Shown here: one piece after another, positions 25,101-33,400 of the stretch
Position numbering within the stretch: position 1 is the first letter of the stretch
Layout of the letters: every line of letters starts with the position of its first letter
Notes under the pieces: model-generated
Told to the model about the DNA's origin: nothing
Databases searched by the model: none
Seen by the model: the letters and a program-made list of their open reading frames with translations, nothing else
NCBI RefSeq assembly: GCF_024362695.1
Contig: NC_065406.1
Location: forward strand, 13,950,001-14,014,000
Reading direction: 5' to 3'
DNA: 64,000 nucleotides
Source of the DNA: Pectinophora gossypiella
Taxonomy: Eukaryota; Arthropoda; Insecta; Lepidoptera; Gelechiidae
Translations under genes and position numbers: made by a program

Positions 25101-25334
25101 AACTTGATTGCACACATAATTAGGCGGGTATTCTTCTTCTGGGATCTGCCCCACGTATATGACTCTTGAACTTAACTCCTTCTTCCGGAACCTTGAGTGC
25201 ATCAACCTGCAATAAGTTCACCAGTCACAAAATATGGTCTAAACAAAGAAAACATTGTTCCACCATTGGTACTTTTTTTACCTTGACCACAACGACTTCC
25301 TTTTAGGTCTTGTGAGTAAAGGAGTCGTCTCCAT
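10035..25334 (-). CDS. ATP9: Class-2 P4-ATPase (ATP9A/ATP9B, yeast Neo1 type), 19 coding exons, complete
   Basis: Encodes 1057 residues, close to human ATP9A. P4-ATPases move phospholipids across membranes using an aspartyl-phosphate cycle; the ATP9/Neo1 branch acts in Golgi and endosomes and is thought to need no CDC50 partner. The exons join in phase: 25334-25282, 25206-25104, 24648-24446, 22540-22298, 20362-20142, 19462-19255, 18780-18558, 18167-17972, 17280-17165, 16862-16725, 16558-16385, 16094-15924, 15511-15323, 14504-14318, 13995-13820, 13326-13222, 12489-12363, 11349-11146, 10171-10035. Landmarks: actuator loop DGEI 193-196 (DGET in most relatives), PIS 342-344 in TM4, phosphorylated D389 in DKTGT, KGAD 580-583, TGDK 688-691, hinge GDGGND 794-799, then the C-terminal membrane segments. 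TQKA just before the hinge and LDGEIDWKLR place it in the ATP9 branch. Every splice junction was read by eye from the sequence; none is confirmed by transcripts. Confidence 0.93.
10255..10380 (-). mobile_element. tRNA-headed SINE fragment in ATP9 intron 18
   Basis: Read on the minus strand it has a family C-like head (TTTGGGCTCACGATCC and B-box GGGTTCGAACC). Confidence 0.5.
10406..10640. repeat. Dispersed repeat, intact copy
   Basis: Same as 45617-46190, which is interrupted by an insertion; this copy shows the uninterrupted site. It contains CCATGTGTTCGTACAAAA and GGTAAGGGCACTGCAA. Confidence 0.6.
10669..10942 (-). mobile_element. tRNA-headed SINE (family D)
   Basis: Body TTATCCCATTTTTCACAGGGTCCGC..., then CTCACGATGTTTTTCTTCACCGC, and a truncated head GCAAGCGTTCTGCCAACTGGG. 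Related copies: 37947-38275, 49090-49640, 59760-59945, 20515-20640, 17060-17130. Confidence 0.6.
10944..11099. repeat. 156-bp inverted-repeat element in ATP9 intron 18
   Basis: Ends TAAGGCTGCGTGTCCATTGA and TCAGTGGAAACCCTTA are inverted. It stops about 45 bp from the exon 18 donor. Confidence 0.55.
11146..11349 (-). CDS. ATP9: ATP9 exon 18: TM8 and TM9
   Basis: Residues 945-1012: IMYGALVLFEDQLIHIVEIS and LTELIMVALTVVTWHRLM, both very close to the family. Confidence 0.94.
11988..12345. mobile_element. Two family C SINE pieces head to head
   Basis: 11988-12271 is a nearly whole SINE in minus orientation. At 12272-12345 the 3' end of a second copy follows in plus orientation (CGGCTCAATAATAACCCTGACAC to GATAAGAAGAAG), so the pair forms an inverted repeat 18 bp from ATP9 exon 17. 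Confidence 0.65.
12363..12489 (-). CDS. ATP9: ATP9 exon 17
   Basis: Residues 903-945: VLDKDIPSS, LYKQLTKGRQLSYKTF, IWTGISIYQ. Acceptor TTTAAG is a weaker match than others. Confidence 0.92.
12617..12908 (+). mobile_element. Full-length tRNA-headed SINE (family B)
   Basis: Starts near GAGGAGCTCGGTGGCGCAGCGG (A-box region), ends GGACGTTAATGGGC plus (TGATGA)n. The 14-base target ATGCGCGATGGATG is repeated at 12603-12616 and 12909-12922, so the insertion is well defined. It lies in ATP9 intron 16. Confidence 0.85.
13222..13326 (-). CDS. ATP9: ATP9 exon 16: TM5-TM6 region
   Basis: Residues 868-902 in 35 whole codons: AVFSVVFYFSSVSLYPGF and GYGTVFTMLPVFSL. Acceptor TTTACAG, donor TTG|GTGAGT. Confidence 0.93.
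13485..13682 (-). repeat. Dispersed repeat, probable retroelement 3' end
   Basis: Matches 56812-56998 in opposite orientation, including AATTATCATGGATA, AAGGTCAATGTAACAT and GAAGAAATGACAAGAAACTG read on the minus strand. Confidence 0.6.
13820..13995 (-). CDS. ATP9: ATP9 exon 15: P domain to TM5
   Basis: Residues 809-867: GVGIEGAEGRAASLAGD, RLLLVHGRRAAMRSAAL, ending IVSTMQ. Confidence 0.94.
14095..14232. repeat. 138-bp MITE in ATP9 intron 14
   Basis: Termini GGGTGGTATTAATAAACTAA are inverted over about 50 bp. TTA occurs on both sides (14092-14094, 14233-14235), as for PIF/Harbinger-type 3-bp TWA duplications. It ends 85 bp from exon 14. Confidence 0.7.
14318..14504 (-). CDS. ATP9: ATP9 exon 14: hinge GDGGND
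   Basis: Residues 747-809: ARCSPTQKARVARLL and AVGDGGNDVAMIQEADM. The last two motifs coordinate Mg2+ in the P domain. Confidence 0.95.
14705..14955 (+). mobile_element. LINE coding tail (RTE-like non-LTR reverse transcriptase C-terminus)
   Basis: The open frame 14738-14947 includes IGHLIRPDSF, EGKRGRGRPRITF, VVSYREVK and EWRLLHRQERSS then stop, typical of the C-terminus of non-LTR reverse transcriptases. It ends with an AAGAGC/GCTCTT hairpin and a GA repeat. 5'-truncated, lying in ATP9 intron 13. Confidence 0.75.
14962..15105. repeat. Family I repeat
   Basis: Adjoins the LINE tail; same segment order as 8836-8990. Confidence 0.55.
15323..15511 (-). CDS. ATP9: ATP9 exon 13: TGDK motif
   Basis: Residues 684-746, starting IWMLTGDKLETA. 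The second half is GC-rich and less conserved. Confidence 0.94.
15580..15655 (-). pseudogene. Decayed partial duplicate of ATP9 exon 12
   Basis: On the minus strand it reads DKLYRGLKLLGV, then after an internal loss AGIK and a sequence like the exon 12 donor flank. Exon 12 has SKLYSGLELLGV...TAGIK. About 57 bases between the two blocks are missing and the donor GTATAT has become GTCACT, so it cannot splice as the parent does. Confidence 0.75.
15655..15897. repeat. Family H inverted-repeat element in ATP9 intron 12
   Basis: Both ends read (C)TATACAGGGTGTTAGTGACAT or its complement. It sits between exon 12 and its decayed duplicate, ending 26 bp from the exon 12 donor. Confidence 0.7.
15924..16094 (-). 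CDS. ATP9: ATP9 exon 12
   Basis: Residues 627-683, containing LLGVTGVEDRLADDVPRTL and ending RTAGIK at donor GTATAT. A decayed partial copy lies about 270 bp downstream (15580-15655). Confidence 0.93.
16225..16320 (-). mobile_element. Family C SINE fragment
   Basis: CTCGTGTGGATTCTGAGATC, GGTGTCAGGGTT and GGCCCTTGACATG match the SINE 3' half. Confidence 0.5.
16385..16558 (-). CDS. ATP9: ATP9 exon 11: KGAD motif
   Basis: Residues 569-626: GKITYFVKGADVALAKLL, then ADGLRTMVVARRTLS. The KGAD lysine contacts ATP in P-type ATPases. Confidence 0.93.
16571..16651 (-). mobile_element. Family B SINE 3' fragment
   Basis: (ATC)n tail then CAGCCCATTAACGTCCCCAC and the GGATGGATAGGGAGAT block, as at 33518-33810. 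It lies 13 bp from exon 11's acceptor. Confidence 0.65.
16725..16862 (-). CDS. ATP9: ATP9 exon 10: nucleotide-binding domain
   Basis: Residues 523-568, a whole number of codons. Contains FPFTSESKMMGIIVQ; relatives read SKRMGI here, so Arg is replaced by Met562. Confidence 0.92.
17165..17280 (-). CDS. ATP9: ATP9 exon 9: nucleotide-binding domain
   Basis: Residues 484-522, including YQASSPDEVALVKW, the conserved P4 SPDE(A/V)AL motif. Confidence 0.93.
17844..17925 (+). mobile_element. tRNA-like SINE head (family E)
   Basis: A-box TGGTGTAATGG and B-box GGTTCAAGTCC are clear, with good D and T stems. The acceptor and anticodon stems each have a mismatch, base 33 is not T, and a related degenerate copy lies at 54608-54690. 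I therefore read it as SINE-derived rather than a tRNA gene. 46 bp from exon 8's donor. Confidence 0.55.
17972..18167 (-). CDS. ATP9: ATP9 exon 8: nucleotide-binding domain
   Basis: Residues 419-484, including VWHAVLALALCHNVTPVYE, a hallmark segment of the ATP9 branch. Confidence 0.93.
18558..18780 (-). CDS. ATP9: ATP9 exon 7: phosphorylation site
   Basis: Residues 344-418 with LLADKTGTLTKNE (Asp389). The residue before the aspartate is Ala, where Thr or Ser is usual. Confidence 0.95.
19255..19462 (-). CDS. ATP9: ATP9 exon 6: TM3 and TM4
   Basis: Residues 275-344; SKVGRLDLQIN precedes TM3 and the exon ends FSYIIPIS, the P4-type proline motif of TM4 (Ser344 codon split by the intron). Confidence 0.95.
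19518..19664. repeat. Inverted repeat in ATP9 intron 5
   Basis: Arms around GCACTTTCCTATG and AACCGTCATTTGCTAG, complementary over about 45 bp with a few mismatches and an 8-base interruption in the left arm. Confidence 0.6.
20142..20362 (-). CDS. ATP9: ATP9 exon 5: end of actuator domain
   Basis: Residues 201-275, containing IENTLWSGCVVASG, typical of the stretch before TM3. Donor ACTG|GTAAGG. Confidence 0.93.
20515..20640 (+). mobile_element. Family D SINE fragment
   Basis: GGGCTGGTTTTCCTTTCGCGGG and the ATAACGGGATAATGC end followed by GATGATGAT. Confidence 0.55.
21222..21317. repeat. Perfect 33-bp hairpin in ATP9 intron 4
   Basis: 21222-21254 and 21285-21317 are exact inverted repeats (outer end AATCAAAACACATAATAACG). 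The 30-base centre carries a further ATCGGGG/CCCCGAT stem. Confidence 0.8.
21690..22200 (-). mobile_element. LINE 3' remnant in ATP9 intron 4
   Basis: CACCAGCCCTTATCCCACTC, GGTGGGGTCGGCACAACATG and a later block with CATCCACATTCATACTCATA resemble widespread lepidopteran LINE 3' regions. Family assignment is from memory. Confidence 0.4.
22298..22540 (-). CDS. ATP9: ATP9 exon 4: actuator domain
   Basis: Residues 120-200, from RRDKEVNRQ to FIRTDQLDGEIDWKL. The dephosphorylation loop reads DGEI; the catalytic Glu195 is kept but the usual Thr is Ile. Confidence 0.95.
23113..23540 (+). mobile_element. LINE coding remnant with a ~170-bp insertion
   Basis: TIRKLKWKWAGHTVRGRDKW (to about 23205) and RGRPLRRWVDEIKNTAG plus EAFACRRHTG (from about 23383) are the two halves of a non-LTR reverse transcriptase tail. 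The intervening segment is unrelated. Confidence 0.65.
24446..24648 (-). CDS. ATP9: ATP9 exon 3: TM1 and TM2
   Basis: Residues 53-119. Starts KYNIITFLPLVLFEQFRFF, the family's P4-type first membrane hairpin, and ends REAVDDFRRYR. Confidence 0.95.
25104..25206 (-). CDS. ATP9: ATP9 exon 2
   Basis: Residues 18-52, ending in the conserved pre-membrane sequence EYPPNYVCNQ. Acceptor TTGCAG, donor CAA|GTTAGT. Confidence 0.9.
25282..25334 (-). CDS. ATP9: ATP9 exon 1 (start codon)
   Basis: Encodes METTPLLTRPKRKSLWS plus two bases of an Arg codon, ending at donor CAAG|GTAAAA. It was chosen because its phase joins exactly to exon 2 and because basic, short N-termini suit this family. The least certain exon of the gene. 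Confidence 0.75.
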
Positions 25335-27356
25335 GATAACACTGTAACTGTGTATGCTTCACTATAGCATGTTAAAGAAAAATATGATAACACAAGAATT
25401 TTGAGATTAAAACGTAATCAAAACAATTCCCGTAAACACCACAACACGACAATACAATCATTTTTTTTTTTTTTGGTTTGGTTTTCCCCGAAGGGTAAGG
25501 CAAAGGGAACTATGCCCATACAGCCATGTCTGACGTATTTTTTTTCTTGATGATTAATGAAATGATGAAAGGTGATGATGATGAAACCTAAGCCCCCACC
25601 CTCGGAGTAGACTCCTACTCCGAACCCCAAACGAATTAACTCAAAAGTCCGCATAAACTTTTGAGTTATGAAGCGGCTTCCTGACACGAAGCGAAAATAG
25701 GCAGATACACTTTGTTTATTGAATACTCCAATATAATAACACTCGCGAATGTCTTCCGACTAACTTAATGCGATCATTAACCACAAAACACCACTTCGTA
25801 TTAATTATTTAGACTATTCAATGAAGAAAGCAACTGTCCCGTTCCCGCCTCCCGCCAAAAAGCCGACAATACAATCACTTTGACAGTTACACATAGACTA
25901 AAGACTTTCTAGTTTCATGACACGAATCGGAATTTAATCGTTATTTTGTGGTGCTCTCATACATTCGATTTTGTTGTATTTCTTTTATAGTACCGGTTTT
26001 TAAATACGAAAATGGTAGAAATTTTCATTCAAGTGCAAACGTATGGCAACACAGAGAAGGTAAATAAATATGGCCGCTAGGCGCTTGTTGGGTGTGTAAA
26101 GCGATTATTAAGTGAATTTTAAGTAATAATAGACTAAACTTGACACATTTCTATTGAAATATCGCGAGAGAGTTTGTGTTATGTGTTAATTCTGTGACAA
26201 AGGTGCGTAAAAGTGATGCAGCATCACATGATCAGTTAGATCAATGACTTGATCCTGGCGGTTGACAAGTCGGGAGTCGGGGCTTCTGCGTTGTCGTTCC
26301 TCTCCTTCATCTCCGAGCGTTAGAAAGTAAGATAAGATGTGTTTATAGTAATGTTTTGCGGTATACGAGGCCAGGAAAATTAGGGTCGTAAATTATTCTG
26401 TACAATGTGGGGTGTAAAGCCGTAGTTCTTCAATGGGTAATTAAATTTGCAGCATTCTTATTAGATTGTTATGCGGCGCGGTGGTTGGAGGCAGTGCGTT
26501 TGTCTCTCTCGGGGCGACCGGGGCACACCTCCGTTGACCTATTTTCTGGTTATTGCATCGAAGCTAACTATTTATGTCCGAGGGTGTAAGTAGGGCGCCG
26601 CCGGTTTGCATCGCGGGTGCAATAACTTAATTTGCAAAATTTCGTTTCATATTTGCAAGCGTTGGAAGTGTTACTTTAATGTTATATCTTGTGTACAGTG
26701 GGAAAATTTGAGTTTTGAGGCTAGTGACATTCCTGCAATACAGTGTAAATCTCAAAGGATGAGGTAGGATTTAGAGATAGAAGTTATCAACTCTCGCTAA
26801 GTTATGTATCGCTAAGTTATTGATCAATAAAATGATTGTTTAAAGACTATTTAAATCAAATTCACACCTGTCTTTCACTGGGCCTCTTATCATTATTTTA
26901 TTAAAAGGTACCTATCTACTGACTTATTTGAAGATACCAGACAAGCTTGATGTTATAGGTAGTTTTAAAAAACTAAATTTCCAGGTATTAAGTTGAATTT
27001 TGTCTTAATTTTATTTTGCAATTAATTAAACACTTATTATTAACTGATGTGATTAAAACTGTACCAGAAATAGCCAATTAGTAGTAGAGTTGTTCAGTAA
27101 TGGTAATTATAACACCCCAATAAAAAAAATACTTCTTATAGTTGAACAAAACTTTTTTGGTTATTGTTATTGAGATTGAGTCAGAAGCCTCTTTTGAATA
27201 CCTTTTGCAAAATTAAAAATATTATTCTCCCTTGGCCACAGATAAAAACAAACACTGGAGGAATACAACCCAGTAAATGTCAACCAAAAATATTATAATG
27301 GCCCAGAGCCAAATGGTGCAGAATTCAGGATTAGAGTTGAGTGAGGAGACACCACT
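25335..27356. promoter_or_regulatory. Shared upstream region of ATP9 (-) and Cdep (+)
   Basis: The start codons are 2.0 kb apart, head to head. The region includes the retroposon 25461-25863 and a repeat-free stretch of about 26000-26330 that is the best candidate for divergent promoters. A GAAA|GTAAGAT donor at 26326 and an acceptor TTGGCCACAG at 27241 would define a non-coding first Cdep exon and the start of its second. These two sites are inferred from consensus only. Confidence 0.4.
25461..25863 (-). mobile_element. Young short retroposon, copy 2, with poly-A tail and 14-bp target duplication
   Basis: Flanked by CGACAATACAATCA at 25447-25460 and 25864-25877. T14 at the left is the tail of a minus-oriented element. 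Body nearly identical to 1351-1731. It lies 127 bp upstream of the ATP9 ATG and may be in its 5' UTR or promoter. Confidence 0.85.
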
Positions 27357-27435
27357 ATGATGGACTCAGACCTCCCCCCCGGCAGCTGCAACTCCACTGG
27401 GCATTTGTCCACCATAGGATACCATACTTTACCTG
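27357..27435 (+). CDS. Cdep: Cdep exon 1 (start codon)
   Basis: MMDSDLPPGSCNSTGHLST... plus one base of Gly27, donor CCTG|GTGAGT. The phase joins exactly to the exon at 31792, the reason for choosing it over the ATG at 31797. Confidence 0.75.
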
Positions 27436-30400
27436 GTGAGTCTAAGTTTTTTTTTTAAATTTCTCAGGTTTGTGTAATATGGTCGTAAGGCCCAAAGTCC
27501 TTTTAAAATCCAAATCCCATTGTTTAACTATTGTGTCTGGAAATCCGGGCCTTACGAGGATATAGCTGGAGTTCTCGTAATAAAACTATATAATATAATA
27601 GGTACCTACTTTATCACATTCAACTAAGGTAACATTTACAATAAGATTTACTTATTCAAGTGTTAGGTAATTGGCAACCTTAGATATAATAATAATAGTA
27701 TTTTTTTATTAAAGGCAAAAACAAAACCCATTACAATATAAAAATATAAAATCCAATTATACAAAATAAAATAGTTAAAGTGTAAACGTGATTTTCAAAT
27801 AATAATATGATAAAAATAGATCATATAATACAATACAAAGCTATTTAAAATTTGCGTTTTGGTGCAAGTGCAGCCAGTGACTAAGAATAGGACTGGAGAT
27901 ATCCTCACATATTCTTTCAAGGATAGCGTTTTTGGTTACCCTCAGCTTAGACCAGAAGGACGCAACACGCGCTCTGATCACGGCATAAAAATCCGGAACA
28001 CGCGACTCGGCAAACATGTCCGACGCGCTACACCAAGATGTCCTACTACTGCGGTATATAACTACTGCGGTTTTTGTTTTATTAGTTCTGTCAATGAGTA
28101 TTTCTTGACGTGACTTATCGTAGATTTGCCGCGTATGGCATTAACGCAAACCTCGGCTCACGGCGTCGCCTGAGAGGATTATATTTGAAAGAATTAATCG
28201 ACCACAGTGGATAAGCGCTGAATAAGGGAAAACGCCGTCCACGCCGGCGGGGTCGATAGCGGGGTCCTAAAGTGTTGGCGCCAGCTGATTAGCCTCTGTG
28301 GGTAGAGTAATTGGGTCGGCGGGATCGTTTATTACGTGTCAACCAGTATTTCTGCTTTACAATTAGGTATTATGGGTGTGATTGGTATCTGTGTGACTGC
28401 CTGGATATTGATAGGACAGCTTGAATCCTTATTATATGCTAAACACATAGTATACTCTATGATGTCTGTTTCTATCATGAAACCATGAATTTAACGGCCT
28501 CCGTGGTCTCGCCTCCGGAATCCCGGTGAGGACACTGCAGGCCGATCACTTGATTGTCCAGAAGAAAGATGATCCGTCCTTCGGAAGGCACGTTAAGCCG
28601 TTGGCCCCGGTTACTACTTACTGACGTAAGTACGTAGTCGTTACTTGAGTTACGTCAGGGGCCTATGGCATCTCAATAATAACCCTGACACCAGGGATGT
28701 TGAGGTTGGTCATCCACCTCGCAACCCACACGATAGAAGAAGAACACCATGAAACAAAAATATGAATAATAAGCATTACTTCATAAACTTTCAAGTTCAT
28801 AATAATTTAAATACACTAAAAACGGATATATAACTGTTGGTGATATCATTTTGTTCATGACAGATGACTTCATTCGTCACTAGTAGGCACGCCACTGAAC
28901 AATGACTAATTTACTTAATAACTTATGTATGAATGTTCTGTTAAAATTTCCATGTTTGTCTTGAAATTTTTCCTTAAGAGGTCTATTGTTTGTATTGTGA
29001 TAGAATGTAAACACACCTCGGCACGACCTAAATGATTTATCGCATTTCGAAAGTACACAATTGACAACTGTAGTTACATATTATATATCAATAGTTGACA
29101 AAAAAACCTGTGGTAAAAACCGACAGATCTTAGAACAACGCATCTAGAGTGTAAGTTCTCTTGCATGCATGTCATGCAGGCTAGCCGCCCAGCCTAGGGA
29201 TTATGACGTGAGTTCATGTATGTATGATGTATGAAAGCAGTGTAAGTATATGTATACTTATATAGTAGTACAATATATGGCGAAGGCTGTTCGTGTAGCT
29301 GGCAGAGGGTCTAGAAGGAAGCACATTGGAGATGTCCTTGAAAAAGGTTTAGTACGTTCTACTACTCTGAATCCGCGTGCGTATATGAAACTATTGATGG
29401 TTGTAGAGGAAGCAAGAGAAGTATGTCAGGATTGAAGCATATCGTGGCTGACTTTGCTAACTGACGTATCTGTTTTTGCTACAGCGATTTGTGTCTTATT
29501 GAAAATTGTAAGAGGTGTAAATCAGTACGATATGGAACGAGAAGTCAAGTCTCTGCTTAACCCGCCTTATGTGTATGTGTGTAATTCAATAACTTCCCTA
29601 AATAAATAAATGTTGGGTACAGTCATGAGCAATATAATGTACCCACTTTAGGACTCTGTCGCTCTAACATATTTGTCATTTAATGAGACTTACAGTTCAA
29701 TTTGTCAAAAAAGTTAATGTGACATGGTACCAAAGTGTATACATATTAATGTTCGTGACCGTACATACCTCTTGTGTATCCTGTTCGGTGATGCGCTATT
29801 CCCGGGATGTTCCGACATTGGGATCATTCCCGACAGTAAACATGCGCAAAAGTTATGTAAAAAGTGCTTTATTACGTAACCAATAGGCAGATGAAATCAG
29901 AGTACAAAAAAGAACAATTTGAAAAAGAAAATCAGCCAGTGTCTATTATTAAAGAGTTTTTACAACGGGAACATCACTGAGCGCCTTTATCTGCCTCAGG
30001 TCCTTGAACTGCTCCACTTATTGGTACCACACGGCGTCGCTTAAAGTGATCAAGTTTATTCCCAATTGGGGTAATTAGAGGTACCTACATCTATCGCAAG
30101 TTGGACTAAGCACCCACGCTTTACCGAGCTTTCTGTTAGACCAACGTGATAGGTGGATAAGTTTAGGATCAGATAAATAATGACAGTGAAATCTGCGGGT
30201 TTATTAAAATGCCAAATATATAATGAGAATTCCGTCTAAGGCCTTTCTCCGTTTATATTGTTCCAGGCCAGTTACACTATGCTCTTTGATTCTATGGTAG
30301 ATATATGACTATTTAACAAAATTAGCACGGAATAGAAGAATGAGGTTGGAAAGGTTAGGCCTTGTATGAGAACCGCTGTCGCCGTTTCAACCCCACTCTT

Positions 30401-33400
30401 TTACTACTACTCCTGCACACCGATAGCTACAATAGCTCTCCTTCTTCTCAAATTCCATAGCTACTTTACCGACAATGTATATTTTATGTGATAGGCTGCA
30501 ATTGTATCATTACTTTTCGTAAGATACTGCATCTCTCTCTTTATTTAAGAGCTGCGCTCTTGTCGGTGGAGTAACCGCCATTCCTCTCTTCTTCCCGCCA
30601 AAACCTTCACCTCCCGATACGACACGACCTGCACCTTCTCTTTTATTTGTTTCATAAATGTTATCCTAGGTCTACCCCTTCCTCTCTTCAAACTGCATAC
30701 AAAAGGGGTTTTTTTTTTATAAATAATAGCAGATCATACTAAGGTTTTTAGCTTTCCTGTGATAAGAAGGGATCTTCTTGCATAATAGTCGATATTTGAC
30801 TTATTGCCCTGCAGGTTATAATACACAAGACCTTTTAATATATTTTCGTAGAGTTTCGTAACTATACAGTTCAGTAGGAAAAAGACGAGAAAAATTTTCT
30901 CTAACCATGCCATGTTAAATATAAATAGGGTGTAATTACAAGTTGCATTTATTGTTGGCATATTTTGTAAAGGGCTGATTGCTAAACTTATTAAAAAAAA
31001 ACTGTAATGTAGGGCATCAGGCCCTGGACTAAAACGGCAACAAGGACCGCCAAAAGCTTTGAAATAATTAAATATAATTATATTTAGCCAACTAACAAAA
31101 ACTTTAGTCAACTAATCCCAGTTTAATATGCGATGTAATATATCGAACTTCCCAATTATTATAAAGCTATAAGTGTGATTGCGATAACGGGTTCGACCCT
31201 TCTCAGTTTAGCGAAGTTTCGAGATAGGGGGTGCTCTCTCGAAGTCTTAAAATATTATAAAATCGGACTGTCCCAGCTGTCGTAAAGTAGCGGTATCTTC
31301 GACATTATTGAGTTCCTAGTTTTATTTTCTCATTTCTTCAGCCGAGTAATCGTACGAATATATAAAAAAATATATGCCCAAAATGCATAATTTATTTGTA
31401 ACAGAACATCGAGCTGGCCCTACCTAGCTGCAGTAATGTACATTAGTCAAACTTGATTTTTCGTGAGAAATTCAAGATTCTAGCTAACAATAAACGTTAA
31501 AACATAGTCGATACGCAGCAGCGACGTCGCAAAAATTACTTTATGATCCCTAGGTTGGTTAGGACTGTCTTACTACCCGATTGTCCGAAAGTAAGATGAT
31601 CCGTACTTCGGAAGGCACGTTAAGCGGTTAGTCCCGGTTACTATCTACTTACTAATGTAAGTACGCAGTCGTAACAAAGTGAGAACATTCTCTGGAACGG
31701 CACATCACTGGCTGGGTTCAGTGGCTAGTATAATAACCGCTTAAAGCGAGAGAACTACATCGGCGACAATAACAAACCTACCGATCTCCAGGACGCATGC
31801 ACCACTCGGCGTCGACGCCGGCGGGCGTGGACGGCGCGGGCGGTGGCGCGCGCACGCCCCCCGCCACCCCCAAGAAGGGCGGCAAGATGCTCGCCGTGCG
31901 CGTGCAGATGCTCGACGATACCATCTCCATGTTCCAGATACAGGTGAGCACCTTATCACTGACATTTACATGTCATCTAGGCCCCATGGTCACTAAAATA
32001 CCATCCATTTCGTCGCCTTATAGTAAAACTCTAAGCGCCATTTTGCGAAATCATATTCTGATAATTTTTTTCTCATTTTTTTCTCAACAAAACCTCGATT
32101 TTTTAAATTAATTTCATTCCAGGTAAAAATTGAGATCACAATTTTTTACCTAAATCGAAACTAGCGTAAGTATCTATTGCGAGGTTAACAAAAATCATAT
32201 ACGAATGATTTTTCAAAAAGGCACATACCAGCCTTTTGCTATAAGGCGATTTGTAGAATAAAGTCTTCCTAATTTTTTTAAAATATATATCTTTGCTATT
32301 CCAAAGTGTTGGGGCGGTACGGAGCAGTGTTGTTTAAGAGAGTTTGTTTTTTGAGGGAGATAATGTGAATTTATATTCCACAAATTTTCACGGCTCTGTG
32401 TAGAGTGCACTGGCCATTAAAAATGTATATAATTAAGTCATGGCTTTATAAATCTAATACGCTTCCAATTCGATCACGTGTTCGGTAGCATCAGACCGAT
32501 TTTTTATAATGAATGAAAAAATATAAAAAGAAAACTGCTTAGATATTCCCAACATTCCAAATTCAAAATTTAAAAAGTATAAAAATACCTGCCAGCACTC
32601 TTTAGTAATATAAAAACAAAAAAAAAAAATATTTCGGGTGTTTTCCCATAGCAATTGTTAGTAACAAAAGTCTTATATCTATGTTAGTAAAAATTACAAT
32701 TAATCAATTAAATAATAAAATAAGTTTTATAAATGACCTGCAATATTAAATCGTTAAGTACCTAACTCTAGTTATCGGATGATGCTCGTCAATGTTTGGA
32801 AATATTATTTTTTAAACAGTAACTCCGTGGATGCATCGTTAAAAGACGAGATGGCTTCCACCACGAGTTATTTTCCCGAGTATCTGAGGGGCGGAAATTG
32901 AATTCGGCGTCTGCATTGCCGGTGGTTCCTATCGACCTAGTTACCGACTAATTTGCACTTATCATTCGATTATTCTGACTAAATATAGCTGTGCATTTTT
33001 GCTTTTTTTTGGATGTTTTCCCTGTCCGGTTGACTGAGGGGTCTGTACCCAGCAGTGCGACGTATAAAGGCTGTTTGTGTTTGGATGTTTTAAAGAAAGG
33101 CCAGGTCAAGACCAAGGGGGTTAAAATGGCCACATCGAAGCAATTCATCTAAGAAAGCAATATTGGTATTTGACATTTGTTTGCATTGTGCACTTACATT
33201 TGCGCATATAAAAGTAAGTGCGCAAAGCATGCATGAAGTCTATGAGTATCCCGTCTGAAGGATGAGTTACGAAAAAGAAAAGCCATCAGTGGGAAAAAGG
33301 CAGTTTTGATTGAAAATATGTTTTTCTAAGTTTCGTCTTTCCCGATCTTTAGGGAATAAATATAACACTCAAACGCTGCGCAAATGGTTATAGTGTAAAA

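Noticed and set aside
31797..31943. ATG at 31797 as the Cdep start
   Set aside because: An acceptor lies 6 bp upstream, the frame is open across it, and an exon at 27357 fits the phase with an upstream stop.
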